The notes: generated by a model from the letters alone, not told the origin. Numbered from the stretch's first letter, positions 10,966-21,364 are shown. The stretch is DNA of 64,000 bases from Petaurus breviceps papuanus (GCA_028583685.1 JAMXIF010000058.1:14349819-14413818); one strand, 5' to 3'. Translations and numbers: made by a program.

Positions 10966-11157
10966 TATTGACCAGTACCAGGTCCATGTATCCAAATAAT
11001 TTGTACACTTAACATTTATGACCAAATACCAATGTTGCTGGCTACCTTCCAAAGGCTCAAGGTTCTTTCAAAAGCTGTAGCCTCGAGATGAGTGATATAT
11101 TGGTAAATATTTAACAACTCACTGTTAGGGAACAAATATGCCCATGACATACTTTTT

Positions 11158-11680
11158 TTTCCTTCCAATTAGTAATATTCTATTTTTTCCAATCACACAT
11201 AAAGATGGTTTTCAACATTCACTTTTATAATATTTTAAGTTCCAATTTTTTTCTCCCTCTCTTCTCCTCCTTCCCCATGAGCAAACAATCTGATATAGAC
11301 TACACATGTAAATCATATTAAACACATTTCCACATTAGTCATGTTGTAAAAGAAGGATCAGAACAAAATGGAAAAGCCACAAGAAAGAACACACACACAC
11401 ACAAATGAGAAAACAGCATGATGTGATCTGCATTCAGACTCTGTAGTTCTTTGTCTGAATGTGGACAGAATTCTCCATCATGAGTCCTTTGGAATTGTCT
11501 TAGATCCTTGCTTTGCTGAGAAGAGCTAAGTCTATCAAAGTTGATCATTGCACAATGTGGCTGTTATTGTGTACAGTGTTCTTGTTCTGTTCACTTCAAT
11601 CAGCATCATGTAAGTCTTTCCATGTTTTTCTGAAATCAGTCTGCTCATCATTGCTTATAGCACAATAGTCCATGACACAC
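11158..11680 (-). mobile_element. L1 3' end, 5'-truncated
   Basis: Reverse complement of an L1 3' UTR ('ccatgagcaaacaatctgat', 'attaaacacatttccacatt', 'agtcatgttgtaaaagaagg') up to the end of ORF2-adjacent sequence ('gctcatcattgcttatagca'). A short (AC)n run lies at 11389-11404. Confidence 0.85.
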
Positions 11681-12024
11681 TTTTAGGTTTAATCTGTATT
11701 ACTAACATTTTTTCTGTCACTTTCTTAAGTCTAAACAATCAATAAAACAATAAATCTAGCCCTGATCTATAGCTTTTGCTGACTTCTGAGGTATAAATGC
11801 TCACACTGAAAATTTAACACTGTACTCCTGCTCCAGCTTAGAATAATCTTTATGTACCTCTGTATTCTTCTCCTGGTAAGTCACAGAGAGTTACAGGTTG
11901 GGTATGATTTTGAGTGCAGCTATGGCTGGGATAGGCATTTAGCTTTCTGGGTAATTAACATAATTACTTTAGGAAAATTACAGGTGTTTAGAGAGAACAC
12001 CAGGTTCAGCTTTGCCCAGTTTAG
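11681..12024. other. unclassified sequence
   Basis: No repeat head or tail, RNA gene or credible coding frame is seen here. Confidence 0.4.
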
Positions 12025-12029
12025 GACAT

Positions 12030-12188
12030 TTTTCTTTTGGAGGGGGGAAGGCAGGGCAATTGGGGTTAACTGACTTGCCCAAGCTCACACAGCTAGTAAG
12101 TGTGTCAAGTGTCTCAGGGCAGGTTTGAACTCAGGTCCTCCTGACTCCAGGGCTAGTGCTTTATTCACTGCGTCACATAGCTGCCCCT
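12030..12188 (-). mobile_element. marsupial A-tailed SINE (WSINE-like), near complete
   Basis: Plus strand: 'cagggcaattggggttaact', 'gacttgcccaagctcacaca', 'ggtttgaactcaggtcctcc', 'tgcgtcacatagctgcccc'. The T-rich tail lies on the left at 12028-12036. Confidence 0.9.
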
Positions 12189-12832
12189 AGGAGATATTTT
12201 TATTGGAAATCCTCACCTTCTGAATAATGCTTCTGTTAAGTCATCTGAATCTAACCCATTCCTAGCTGAGGTCTGCCTCTTTCTGCTTCCCTATGAGTCT
12301 GTGCTCTGACCACTGCTCTCCCTAACCTACTTCTGTTCCAAGTGAAATCGTTTTCTTGAACTAACCTTGTCCACTGAAGAATCAGTTATTTTCCCTGTTT
12401 TTCCAAGGGAAAAACTCTCTCATTCCCTCCTTCTAATAAACCACAAGTTCTTTACCTTTTTTTATGTCTTGGACCCCTCTGATAATCTGGGGCAGCCTAT
12501 AGACTAATGCTTTTCTATGAATAATCTTTTCTCAGAATAATATTTTTAAATGCATGAAATAAAATATGTAGGATTACAAAGGAAACAAATTATATTAAAA
12601 GATAGTTATCAAAATGATTAAAAGAGGAAGTTCAGATGCTCCAGGTTAAGAACCTCTGCATTAAACTAAGTAAAGGAATTGATTCTTTTTTCTCCTCTAA
12701 TTTTCTTTGCTCTCTTTTTTCTTTCTAGATGCCTGGATTCCACTGATTCCTTCTGTATTTCCTAGCCTTCCCCTATGCCCAAGGCATACTTACTGGGAGA
12801 GACATGGAGAACCCCTTTAAAGGCTGCCACTA

Positions 12833-13251
12833 CCGTGTTTCCCCGATAATAAGACACTGTCTTATTATTTTTTTTGGACAGAAAAACACCAGAGGGCTTA
12901 TTTTCAGGGGAGGGCTTATTTTAATGAACATCGACAGCAATTTTAATAAACAGGTAAATGTGAACAAAAAAATGTACCTTTATTCAATAATGAATTCAAT
13001 AAAGAACAGGATGACGCGCTCACTGCTGCAGCTCTGATTGGATGCAGCTCGGAGCGCGGCGTGTGTTTCATGGCGGGGGGACGGTGCATACAGAGGGTAC
13101 CGTAATGTAGCGTGTAGCGCAGGGGATCACCTTCACTACAGTAGCAATCTCAATAGGGCTTATTTTTTGGGGAGGGCTTATTTTAGAGGAATCTTACACA
13201 GTAAGGGGAGGGCTTATTTTCGGGATAGGTCTTATTATCGGGGAAACATGG
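12833..13251. mobile_element. TA-flanked inverted-repeat DNA transposon (MITE-like, Tc1/mariner-type target site)
   Basis: The ends form 23-bp terminal inverted repeats differing at one base (CCGTGTTTCCCCGATAATAA and the complement of the right end). TA sits directly outside both ends (12831-12832, 13252-13253). AGGGCTTATTTT-type motifs repeat in direct orientation: near 12893 and 12911 at the left, and near 13157, 13173 and 13209 at the right. The core at 13010-13125 is CpG-rich against AT-rich flanks. No transposase frame fits in 419 bp, so it must move in trans. The open frame at 13038-13289 merely translates the repeats (GRAYFRG). The family is not certain. Confidence 0.85.
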
Positions 13252-13387
13252 TACAACTCTTCCTCCTCCATCTCCTCCTTTTAGGTTAGAGTCGGAATTT
13301 CTTCTCTTCCTCCTGTGACTGCTCACTTGCCACACATCCCATGCATAATTATCGATAATTTTGTAGAATACCTTATAGCTAACCATA

Positions 13388-13560
13388 CACTTAGTGGAAA
13401 GAGCACTGGGTTCAGGCTCAGTTCCCATCTTGATTCTTCCACTTACTACTGAAGGGAACTTCAGCTACTTCTCTGGGTCTGCTTCTTTATTTGTATAATG
13501 AGGAATGTTGTGCTAGATGGTCTCTCGGGTCTTTTCCAGCTCCAAATCTCAAGATTCTTA
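13388..13560 (+). mobile_element. tRNA-headed SINE with CTCTA-type tail
   Basis: 'agtggaaagagcactgggtt', then a diverged body and the tail 'ctagatggtctctcgggtct', 'tttccagctccaaatctca'. Confidence 0.75.
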
Positions 13561-13561
13561 T

Positions 13562-13735
13562 TTTTATTTAACACACAAGACCCCTGCGAAGTAGGTCTTC
13601 TAATCTCTGCCTTGTGGATGAGAAAACTGAGGGACTGAGGAATTGTGAGCTGACCAAGGTCATACAGTTAGTAAGCAGCAGAGTAAGGGTTTAACCTTCT
13701 AATCCCAAGTCCAGCCCTCTTTTTTCTGATACAGC
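13562..13735 (-). mobile_element. MIR-type SINE, minus strand
   Basis: 'gtggatgagaaaactgaggg', 'tgaccaaggtcatacagtta' and 'ccaagtccagccctctttt' are an inverted MIR body. Confidence 0.75.
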
Positions 13736-13754
13736 ACATGAACTCACTCCCTCA

Positions 13755-14035
13755 TTCATTCAATCAATCAACAAGTATTTCTTAAAGACCTACAGTGCTT
13801 CAGGCACTCATGGTGCTAGGACCTGAGGATACAAATGCAACTGAATGAAGCAATCCCAGCTAGAAAGGAATTTACATTTTAACAGGGGAGACAACAAAGA
13901 CATATCTAAATATATACAGAATAAATACGAAGAGAATAAATCCAAATAAATGCAAAGCACTTTAAATGCCAAGGAGAGCGCTAGGAAATGAGGGGATCAG
14001 GAAAAAGCTTGGTGTAAAAGGTGGTGTTTATGCTG
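13755..14035 (-). mobile_element. L2 3' end fragment
   Basis: 'aatcaacaagtatttcttaa', 'caggcactcatggtgctagg', 'ggggagacaacaaagacata' and 'gatcaggaaaaagcttggtg': inverted L2 3' UTR and terminus. Confidence 0.85.
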
Positions 14036-14114
14036 TTGTCTCAGGAGAAGAGATGGATCCTGGTGTATTCAATATTTTGTGTAGAAGACACTACTAGCAT
14101 CAGCCTAACCAGAA

Positions 14115-14260
14115 AGATTTCTAGGATCCATAGAATACTGACACTGGGAAGGACCAGAGAGATTATTAGTCCAATTCTTTTATTTTTCAGATGAGAAAGC
14201 CAAAGTTCAAAGAGAGAAAATATGACTTTCCTAAGGTCATAACTATCACACTTGGGCACA
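14115..14260 (-). mobile_element. MIR-type SINE with L3-like tail, minus strand
   Basis: 'actgggaaggaccagagaga', 'ttattagtccaattctttta', 'tttttcagatgagaaagcca', 'cctaaggtcataactatcac'. Positions 14261-14737 after it are unclassified. Confidence 0.65.
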
Positions 14261-14737
14261 GAGAAGAAAGAATTTCTCTTCCCAGTGCAGTTCACCAGGG
14301 CAACTTGGCAAAATTTTACTTGGGAATCCAGGATTTAAGCTTCCTCTGTTAAGGAAGCACGTGTTCATAAATGTCCCTTTCTCCTTCTTGGGTCATTGCT
14401 TGAATAAAGAATGCCTGCTCTGTGCCCATCACAGTTCAAGTTTCTTAGTGAATGCACAGAATCAGTTTTTTCCTTGTTTATCCAAGTTTTTCTGGCAAAC
14501 TGAAATTCTGGAAAATGCTTGCCAATCAGTTGATTGAACATCCTGGGTTCTGTGGGGCCCCTGGTAGGTTGCTTCTTGTCTTTGCTTCTGCTGTTCCTCC
14601 CATGTGGATTGAGCTGCCTCTGCATGAAATTTTTACTGATAGTTCTGACCTTCATTAAACTTTAAAAAAACTCTAAGTTTCTCCTGAATTTATAATCAAT
14701 ATCACATTATCTTTATTTTTTTAAAATAAGGTTTAGG

Positions 14738-15275
14738 GGATGTCCATCAATTGGGGAATGGCTAAACAAGTTGTAGTATAGGAATAGAATGAAATGCTAT
14801 TGTGCTATAAGAAATGAGGAGTGGACAGACTTCATAATAACTGGAGAGACTTACATAAACTGATGTTGAGTGAGGAGAGCAGAACCAGGAGAGCTTTGTA
14901 CACAATTACAGACACATTGTATATGTGATGACTAACTTTAATAGACTGGGCTCCTCTCAGCAATGCAAGGTTATAAGACAACTCTGAAGGACTCATGATG
15001 AAAAGGCTGTCTACATCCAGAGAAAGAATCACAGATTCTGAATGCAGATTGAAGCAAACTACTTTCTCTCTCTTTTGTTTTGTTTCATTCCTTCTTTCCT
15101 GTTGTTCATTCCATTGGTTATAATCCTTCTTTACAACTTGACTAATGTTTAATGTAGAACCTATATCGGATTGCATGCCGCCATGGTCAGGGGATAAGGG
15201 AGGGAGAAAATTTGGAACTCAATAACTTGTGGAACTGAATGTTGCAAACTAATAGTAAATAAATTTTAAAAATGC
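14738..15275 (+). mobile_element. L1 3' end, 5'-truncated
   Basis: Begins in the last codons of ORF2 ('tcaattggggaatggctaaa', 'gaaatgctattgtgctataa'), continues through 3' UTR ('ggtcaggggataagggaggg', 'agaaaatttggaactcaata') to an A-rich end. GGTTTA near both ends may be a short target duplication. Confidence 0.9.
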
Positions 15276-15374
15276 GGTTTATGGATACCTTTTATTTTTA
15301 TATCACAATAATTTCCAGAAATCTGCTGCCTACCTCTTCCCTGCTTTCACTCTATTTGTAGCCAAGAAGGTTGT

Positions 15375-15632
15375 TCTTGAGTCCTTTCAATTGTGTCCAA
15401 TTTTTTTGTGACCCTATTTGGCGTTTTCTTGGCAGAGATACTTGTGTGGTTTTCTCTTTCCTTCTACAGCTCATTTTATAGATGAGGAAACCTAGGCAAA
15501 GAGGGTTAAGTGACTTCCCCAGGGTCACCTGGCTAGTAAGTTTCTAAGGCCAGATTTGAACTCAGGAAGATGATGAGTCTTCCTGACTTCAGGCCTGGCA
15601 CCTTATCCACTGTGCCATCTAGATGCCACAAC
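15375..15632 (-). mobile_element. MAR1-like SINE with RTE-type tail
   Basis: Inverted tail ('gtgaccctatttggcgtttt', 'cttggcagagatacttgtgt'), body ('gaggaaacctaggcaaagag'), head ('cactgtgccatctagatgcc'). Near full length. Positions 15633-16285 are otherwise unclassified; they include an X-box-like half site near 15812. Confidence 0.9.
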
Positions 15633-16289
15633 AAAGAAGGACAGGTAAACAAAAACAATAAGATGTCCTTGACTGACAATGTATACAGCATTCTACCTCT
15701 CTGTTGAGAGCATGATTCATGATCTCTTCTCTGAGGATTATAGAGATGATAATTGTTCATTTAACCCTATGCATGTATATATGTGTTAATTCTGTGATGC
15801 TCAGAGCTCTTTGCTATGACAACTCTGGGATTCTGATGGATCTGATCTGTTATCTCATTGATATAGGTTTGCCTTTCCTAGGTTTCTATCATTCTCCCTT
15901 CTTATATTGTGAGATTTTTGTTGACAGATTCCCCAGAGCCAACTGGAAGACCTGCCCAGTGCCCTGAAGGGCTGCCTCCCATTTGTTCTCCTAATATTTT
16001 ATGCCTGGCAGAGGAGCGTTAAGCTTCCCATCTATTATCCCTCATTTTGGATCCATTGCCAGCTCACCCTTTCATCCTGGGACTCATCTTCTTAAAGGTG
16101 TCTTTTGTGTTATCTCTTGTGTGTAAGTCATTGTTGGTGACATCCAGCAGTGGCCAACTTACATCTTCTCTATGTCTTTTCATTAACCTTTGGGTCACTT
16201 GCAATTTTGATTTATATGTTCCGTGATTTGTAGCCAGATCACATCAGTGGAAAGTGATTATTATTAATATTTCAGTGGCTTTATATGAC

Positions 16290-16365
16290 ATAGCGTCAGG
16301 GTGTAGTGAATAAAGAATGGCCCTTGGAGTGAGAAAGACCAATTTCATTTTAAATCTTATTCATA
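16290..16365 (+). mobile_element. SINE head fragment
   Basis: 'gcgtcagggtgtagtgaata' and 'tggcccttggagtgagaaag' are a diverged tRNA-type head that is cut off. Confidence 0.55.
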
Positions 16366-16369
16366 TGAT

Positions 16370-16545
16370 CATAGACTGAGTTCTTCAAAGGACCTTAGAG
16401 TTGGCCTAGTCCAACTGAGTAATTTTAGAGATGAGGCTTGGAGATGTTAAGTGACTTGCCCATGGTCATACTGCTAGTCAGTTTCTCAGTTGAGATCTGA
16501 ACCCAGGTCTTCCTTACTCCAGATCTAGCACCACTTGCTAACTCA
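16370..16545 (-). mobile_element. MIR-type SINE, minus strand
   Basis: 'gaccttagagttggcctagt', 'tttagagatgaggcttggag', 'tgacttgcccatggtcatac', 'gatctgaacccaggtcttcc'. Confidence 0.8.
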
Positions 16546-16559
16546 CACATATATCTACA

Positions 16560-16715
16560 TGATCAAAGCAAGGTCCTTAAGCTCTTAGTGCTTCAGACAA
16601 TTCTGTAAGGCCGTAAGTTATGGAGGAGTTACTGATATGCATTAATGCGGGATGTTTCTACACTGGGAGTTCCCATGTTGATGAAATCATAGGTCCAGAC
16701 AATGCCACTTAGACC
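16560..16715 (+). mobile_element. SINE tail type D, copy 2
   Basis: 'aggccgtaagttatggagga', 'cactgggagttcccatgttg' and 'atgaaatcataggtccagac' match the tail at 10825. Positions 16720-17180 after it are unique. Confidence 0.65.
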
Positions 16716-17185
16716 ACATGGATAGGCTTGTGTATATGTAAAGGGTGGAACAACTGATGTTTCACTTGGCAAGTCTGGTACGTGGATGCGGGCGAGATGC
16801 TTGTGGCAATGTGGACTGGTTTAGATTTGCAAGGTTAGCCCACAGACGTTGTTTTCTCCTCCACTTTTATCACACCTGCTGCTTTGTGTACCATGTCTAT
16901 ATGTGTGTGGTCCCAGGTCTAGGATATCAGTAACATAATGAGCTTTCTGGACAGAAATTCTCTGCCACTTGGCCTTGCCCTTGGACCACAGGGATGCATT
17001 AGGCAGCAGGTGATGTGTGAACACGATGGAGCTGCCAATTTCTTTTTTAAACAGCTTGGTTCTGCACCCAGGTCCCAGGATTTTTTAGGGGGTGTGTGTG
17101 CTGGGGGGGGGAGATATTTCTCCACTTCCCATCCCCCTCCTTTTCTTTTAATTTAATGTGAAAGATTAAAATTCAACTTAATTAG

Positions 17186-17312
17186 GAGGATTATATGTCT
17201 TATAAATTTAATATTTAATATGCAAGCAGAGGCTTTTCCCCCTCAGCATATTTATTAAAGATGTCCTGGGAGGAATGTTAATGAGTCATGATGCAATAAA
17301 TATTTGGAATGG
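17186..17312. promoter_or_regulatory. possible conserved non-coding element
   Basis: An AT-rich non-repeat stretch dense in known transcription-factor-like words: AATTAGG, ATATTTAATATGC, TGAGTCAT (AP-1 type) and ATGCAATAAATATTT. It differs in texture from the repeats around it. Assigned by appearance only; a cross-species alignment would decide. Confidence 0.3.
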
Positions 17313-17514
17313 AGGAGCCAGAGGGAGGACAGAGGAGAGGGGGAGGGGAAAAAGGGAGAACTAGACCATCTCAAGAACAAAGTCCTAATGAACCTTTGTC
17401 AGTGGGAATGGGGGTTGGATGGGAAAGCAGGGTTTTCTAGCAGTGGTTTAAGTAATGGGAATGGAAGAAATGTCTAGAGATGTGAGTTTGTATTCTCTCC
17501 CTGCTGCTGCATAG

Positions 17515-17658
17515 GGGCACCCATGGCTACTTGCATTTGATAAGCCAGGACTGTTTTCAAGATGTAGGCTTCATCGATGTGGCATCCAGCACTCTGAATG
17601 AAAAGTGTAAAAGACCATGGAATAATTTGAATATGTGGAAATACATTCTTCATGATTG
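17515..17658 (+). CDS. candidate 144-bp internal exon (unrecognised)
   Basis: A pyrimidine-rich tract ending GCTGCTGCATAG precedes 17515. A strong donor, TTG|GTAAGT, follows 17658. Exactly one frame stays open across the interval, giving 47 full codons, with residues such as GTHGYLHLISQDCFQDVGF early and MWKYILHDW at the end. The exon would be symmetric (same intron phase both sides, 144 = 48 x 3). I do not recognise the protein. One open frame of this length is not improbable by chance, so this rests mainly on the paired splice sites. Confidence 0.25.
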
Positions 17659-17767
17659 GTAAGTGAAATACCTGTCTGGTTAATTGAAATGTTCATCTCT
17701 CATGAAGATGCTTACTGTGAAACAGTCCTCACAATGGTTGTAAGGGTAGGGAGAGTTCAGGAGTGAG

Positions 17768-18015
17768 AGCAGAGATCTTAGGATTCAGGCCTGGAAGGGT
17801 CCTGAGAGATTGTCTAGTCACTTTTAAAAGAAGAGGCAGCCTTAGACACTAGCTGTGTGACCCTGGGTATGTCACTTAACCCTGTGTGCCTCAGTTTCCT
17901 CATCTGTAAAATGAGCTGGAGAAGGAAATAGCTAAATCATGCCAGTATCTTTGCCAAGAAATCACAAATGGGGTCATGAAGAGTTGGAAATGATTGAAAT
18001 GACTGGACAGCAAGA
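17768..18015 (+). mobile_element. SINE pieces including a MAR1-like tail
   Basis: A short inverted L3-type scrap lies at 17768-17825 ('gcctggaagggtcctgagag'). From 17832 a plus-strand MAR1-like body and RTE-type tail follow ('tgtgaccctgggtatgtcac', 'ggggtcatgaagagttggaa'). Confidence 0.75.
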
Positions 18016-18019
18016 AGAA

Positions 18020-18310
18020 TGTATTTAGAGCTGGGATAGATTTTGGAGGTCATCTGACCTAGTCCCCTCAATGTTTTTTACAGGTAAAACCCAGACAGTA
18101 GTAGTAACTTAAGATAATAGCATCTCGCTCTAGAATAGGAAAGGACCCCTCCTCATTTTGCAGGGAGGACACTGGCCCACTGAGGTCAAGCGATTTTCTG
18201 AGGTTACACATATACTAAGCAGCAACAGCTTGCCCAAGAACACATTGAGAGTAAGTGGCAGAGAAGAAATTCACACCTGGATTTCAGGTCTTCTGACTTC
18301 AGGTTTATAA
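18020..18310 (-). mobile_element. MIR-type SINE with L3-like tail, minus strand
   Basis: 'gagctgggatagattttgga', 'ggtcatctgacctagtcccc', 'tgcagggaggacactggccc' and 'aagcgattttctgaggttac'. It contains a second partial copy from about 18225. Confidence 0.65.
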
Positions 18311-18324
18311 CCAAGCTAAGATGG

Positions 18325-18590
18325 GGGCTCAGGAGACAGAACTCTGGGCTTGGAGTCACTAAGAGCTGAATTAAAATCCAGCCTCAGACACTTATTAGAT
18401 GTGTGACCCTGGGCAATTCACTTAACCTCTGTGGGTCCTAGATTCCTCATCTGTAAAATGGGGATAATAATGGTACCTATACCCCAGGGATGTTGTGAGA
18501 TCCAAAGAGATAATATTTGCAACATTGCATAGCATCATGCCTGACATATAGTAAATGCTTAATAAATCCTTATACTCTGGCTCTTTAGAT
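18325..18590 (+). mobile_element. MIR/THER1-like SINE with L2-type tail
   Basis: 'ctgggcttggagtcactaag', 'tgtgaccctgggcaattcac', 'tctgtaaaatggggataata', 'gggatgttgtgagatccaaa' and 'agtaaatgcttaataaatcc'. Near complete. Confidence 0.9.
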
Positions 18591-18611
18591 CTCTTGGTCT
18601 TTCCACTATAC

Positions 18612-18825
18612 CAGTGATATCAAATTCAAATAGGAATGGTTCCACTAAACTGTACAAGGATCCCTGCAGGCCACAGATTGATTTAGAAAACCACATATTG
18701 ACATTGTCAATGTTCTATTATGTTTTTATTTATTTTATTAAATACTTCCCAATTATATTTTAATCTGATTCTGGCCCCAGTCAGGAGTGTTGTGGGCCTT
18801 AGAGCTTGTGTCCAATATCTAGGCA
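18612..18825 (+). mobile_element. hAT-like non-autonomous element, copy 2 (most complete)
   Basis: Begins CAGTGATATCAAATTCAAAT, then 'atccctgcaggccacagatt', 'aatacttcccaattatattt', 'agtcaggagtgttgtgggcc' and ends near 'gcttgtgtccaat'. The start and the inferred end resemble a CAG..GTGTCAAAC-type terminal inverted repeat. Confidence 0.7.
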
Positions 18826-19985
18826 CTATGCCATGCATACATATGACTTCTTTGTAGTAGGATTTCATATCAACCCTCTGTTTTTCAGAAAAATCTTCCT
18901 GCCTGTACCATATCCTCTCATTCCCTTATTACCGACTCTTGTCCTTTTTTATTTTTGTTTGTTCCCACATTAAGCCCTGTTGTGGAAACAATTAAGAAGT
19001 CTCTGCCAGCAACCTCTTTCCCTTCTTTGCAAAAGTTGGGGGCTGACCTTTTTTAATGTATTGGTTAGTTTTATTGAACTTTCCCTCCCCCCTCCTTTTC
19101 ATTTTTTGTTATAACAGAAAATTCTCATTGAGGGGTCAAGGGAGGAATAAATTGAGAACTTCAGATGATACAAAAATTTATTTAAAAAAAGTCCCAGACA
19201 TCGAGTGCTGCAAAGCTAATTAAGGCTGGATAGCACCATCTCTTTCCATCCCTGGTTCTAAAACTGTGTCCCTGTATCAGCTAATCCAAACACAGTAGCC
19301 CTCTCCAGGGCCTTGAACATGAATACAACCCTTCTCTTTTACCCTTTAGCCCACTCCTACTTCACCCTTTAGCCCTCAGGCCAAAGCTGAAGCCTTGGGA
19401 GGTGCGTTGCTATGACAACTCCAAGCAAATAAAAGCTTTGAACTTGGGTGGGGGGTGTTGGGGAGAGGGATGGAAATCCTTTCTAATATCAGCAGTTCTT
19501 GGCCTCGCGGCTGAGAGCCCTTCTTCCCTTCCATTATTCAACTGAGTGGAGTGGAGAAATTGCACCATTTACTGATGTTTGTTTGTTGTGGCAGTGTTGG
19601 GGACCAGATTTTAGGGTACAGCCCACAAGATGACTTCTGATCAGGCAGGGGTTGGGGAGGAAAAGAGGAAAGGAGGGATCGTGGTTATAACCAGTCATTA
19701 GGAATTGGTTTGAGTAGGTTCCAATACTGGGCCATTTTTCATCCAGGCACAGCAGAGAGTAGGACGAGGCATGGGCATGTGGGAGAATGTAATAAACACA
19801 GAATGTCTGGCAGCCCTAATACTAGGATAATGGGAATGAGGGATGGGGCAGATGAGAAGGGATTGAAGCTGCGCTCTTGGGATGCTTGGGTTAAACATAG
19901 ATTGTATTTGACAGGTTTAACCTAACCAATATTGAGAAGGCTAGGTCATAAATGAGAAGCAAGTGCCATTTTTTCTTGTGTCCTC
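18826..19985. other. mostly unique sequence with a short L1 end
   Basis: A plus-strand L1 3' terminus remnant lies at about 19110-19190 ('ggggtcaagggaggaataaa' then 'atttatttaaaaaaag'). The rest, including 19195-19985, is not a recognised repeat and has no credible gene. Confidence 0.5.
19406..19419. promoter_or_regulatory. X-box-like (RFX) palindrome
   Basis: GTTGCTATGACAAC is an imperfect inverted repeat of the RFX consensus (GTTGCYATGGCAAC). The flanks are not recognised repeats. Sequence match only. Confidence 0.35.
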
Positions 19986-19987
19986 AG

Positions 19988-20180
19988 GCGGTATAGAGCA
20001 GATAGTAGACAGAGTGCTGGCCCGGAATCAAGAAGATCCTGTATTAGCTGTATGACACTGGGGCAGTTGCTTAATCTCTCTGAGCCTCAGTTTCTGCATC
20101 TGTAAAATGGTGATAATAAATAGAACCTATCTTTCAGGGCCATTGGGAAGATGAAATGAGATCAAGTATGTCATTGTTTC
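19988..20180 (+). mobile_element. MIR-type SINE
   Basis: 'cggtatagagcagatagtag', 'ctgagcctcagtttctgcat', 'ctgtaaaatggtgataataa' and 'gggaagatgaaatgagatca'. Confidence 0.8.
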
Positions 20181-20194
20181 TGAACATTGACATC

Positions 20195-20415
20195 AATCAA
20201 TGGATAGAGAGCTAGTCCAATGGCCTGGAAGACTTGGGACCAAATCCTACTACAGACCCACCCTTGCTGTGTGCCCTGGGCGAGTCTCTTAACCCTTTAG
20301 TGCTCTCAGATCTGGGCATTTCCCAAAGACTATAAAGTGTGTTGACCTGCACTGGTAGAGGGAGCTTTTTCATCTGGGAGCTCCTTTTACATCAGTGAAA
20401 TCACTTAGCCTCAGG
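20195..20415 (+). mobile_element. SINE with tail type D, copy 3 (head present)
   Basis: Head-body 'aatggcctggaagacttggg' and 'tgtgtgccctgggcgagtct' join directly to tail D: 'aaagactataaagtgtgttg', 'cctgcactggtagagggagc', 'atctgggagctccttttac', 'atcagtgaaatcact'. This copy shows that tail D belongs to a tRNA-headed SINE. Confidence 0.75.
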
Positions 20416-20669
20416 AACTATATTCTTTGGGAGTCCAAGCTGCTTCTGCTCTGTAGTGAAGGGTGCTATAGTAAGGATCTAGTGTTTGGGGATTATTATC
20501 GACATCACCACCAGCCCCTTCTCAATGTTATTCATTCCTTGTAGGGCTTTAAATGAGCAATCTGACTAAATGACTCTGGCAAGGGGGACAAAGAAAAGCG
20601 AACAGTTCCAGGTCAAAACTGTAGCATCCAATGTCAAATGTCACCATTTAGTTTCTTCTTTCTTGGGAT

Positions 20670-20865
20670 CATGGGGTCATAGCTTTTGAGTTAGAAGGGA
20701 CCTGTGAGGAGATCTAGTCCATTTTCTTAATTTTACAGATAAGGAGCCTGAGGCCCAGAAAGGGGTAAGTGACTTGCCCACAGTCATAGTGGGGAGTAAG
20801 TAGCAGAGGTGAGATTTGAACCCAGGTCACCTGGTTCCAAATTCTACCCTCTTCTCATGACTTCA
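20670..20865 (-). mobile_element. MIR-type SINE with L3-like tail, minus strand
   Basis: 'tcatagcttttgagttagaa', 'gggacctgtgaggagatcta', 'gataaggagcctgaggccca' and 'gatttgaacccaggtcacct'. Confidence 0.85.
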
Positions 20866-21109
20866 GCTTGCCTCTTGTTCACCCATGGAGGGAAAAAACT
20901 TGGGTTGCAGCTTCCTGATTACCAAATTCAAGTGCCTAAGCGTTAGTGAAAAGTTCAAACCAGGAATGTGGGTAGAGTTATTCAGTAGCACTTGGGAGTG
21001 GGAAAGAGGCGTGTTATTCAATGACCATATGAACCATTAAACTCACTGGAACTATAAGAACATCTGGGATTGTAAGAATAGTTGGGGAAAGCAGCTTGGA
21101 AGGTGACTT

Positions 21110-21263
21110 GAAAATCTTTCAATTCAATTCACTTCAATTTAATTTGATTAAATTAAATTCAACAAACATTTATTGTGGCTTACTATGTGTGAAGTGCTGG
21201 GGATATAAAGTGCATAATTCCACAGTCCCTGCCAATCAAGAAACCCATTATTTAGTTGGTCTA

Positions 21264-21295
<32 letters not shown>

Positions 21296-21335
21296 GAAAT
21301 GAAACATGTATGTATATGAATATGTGAAACACAAG
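21110..21335 (-). mobile_element. L2 3' end fragment with (GT)n
   Basis: 'aacaaacatttattgtggct', 'tactatgtgtgaagtgctgg' and 'cacagtccctgccaatcaag': inverted L2 tail. A (GT)n run at 21266-21295 lies within it. Confidence 0.8.
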
Positions 21336-21364
21336 TTGTAATAGGATTAATTACATGAGTCTTC

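Noticed and set aside
13038-13289. 83-residue frame with GRAYFRG repeats
   Set aside because: It translates the subterminal repeats of the DNA transposon and runs past its right end.
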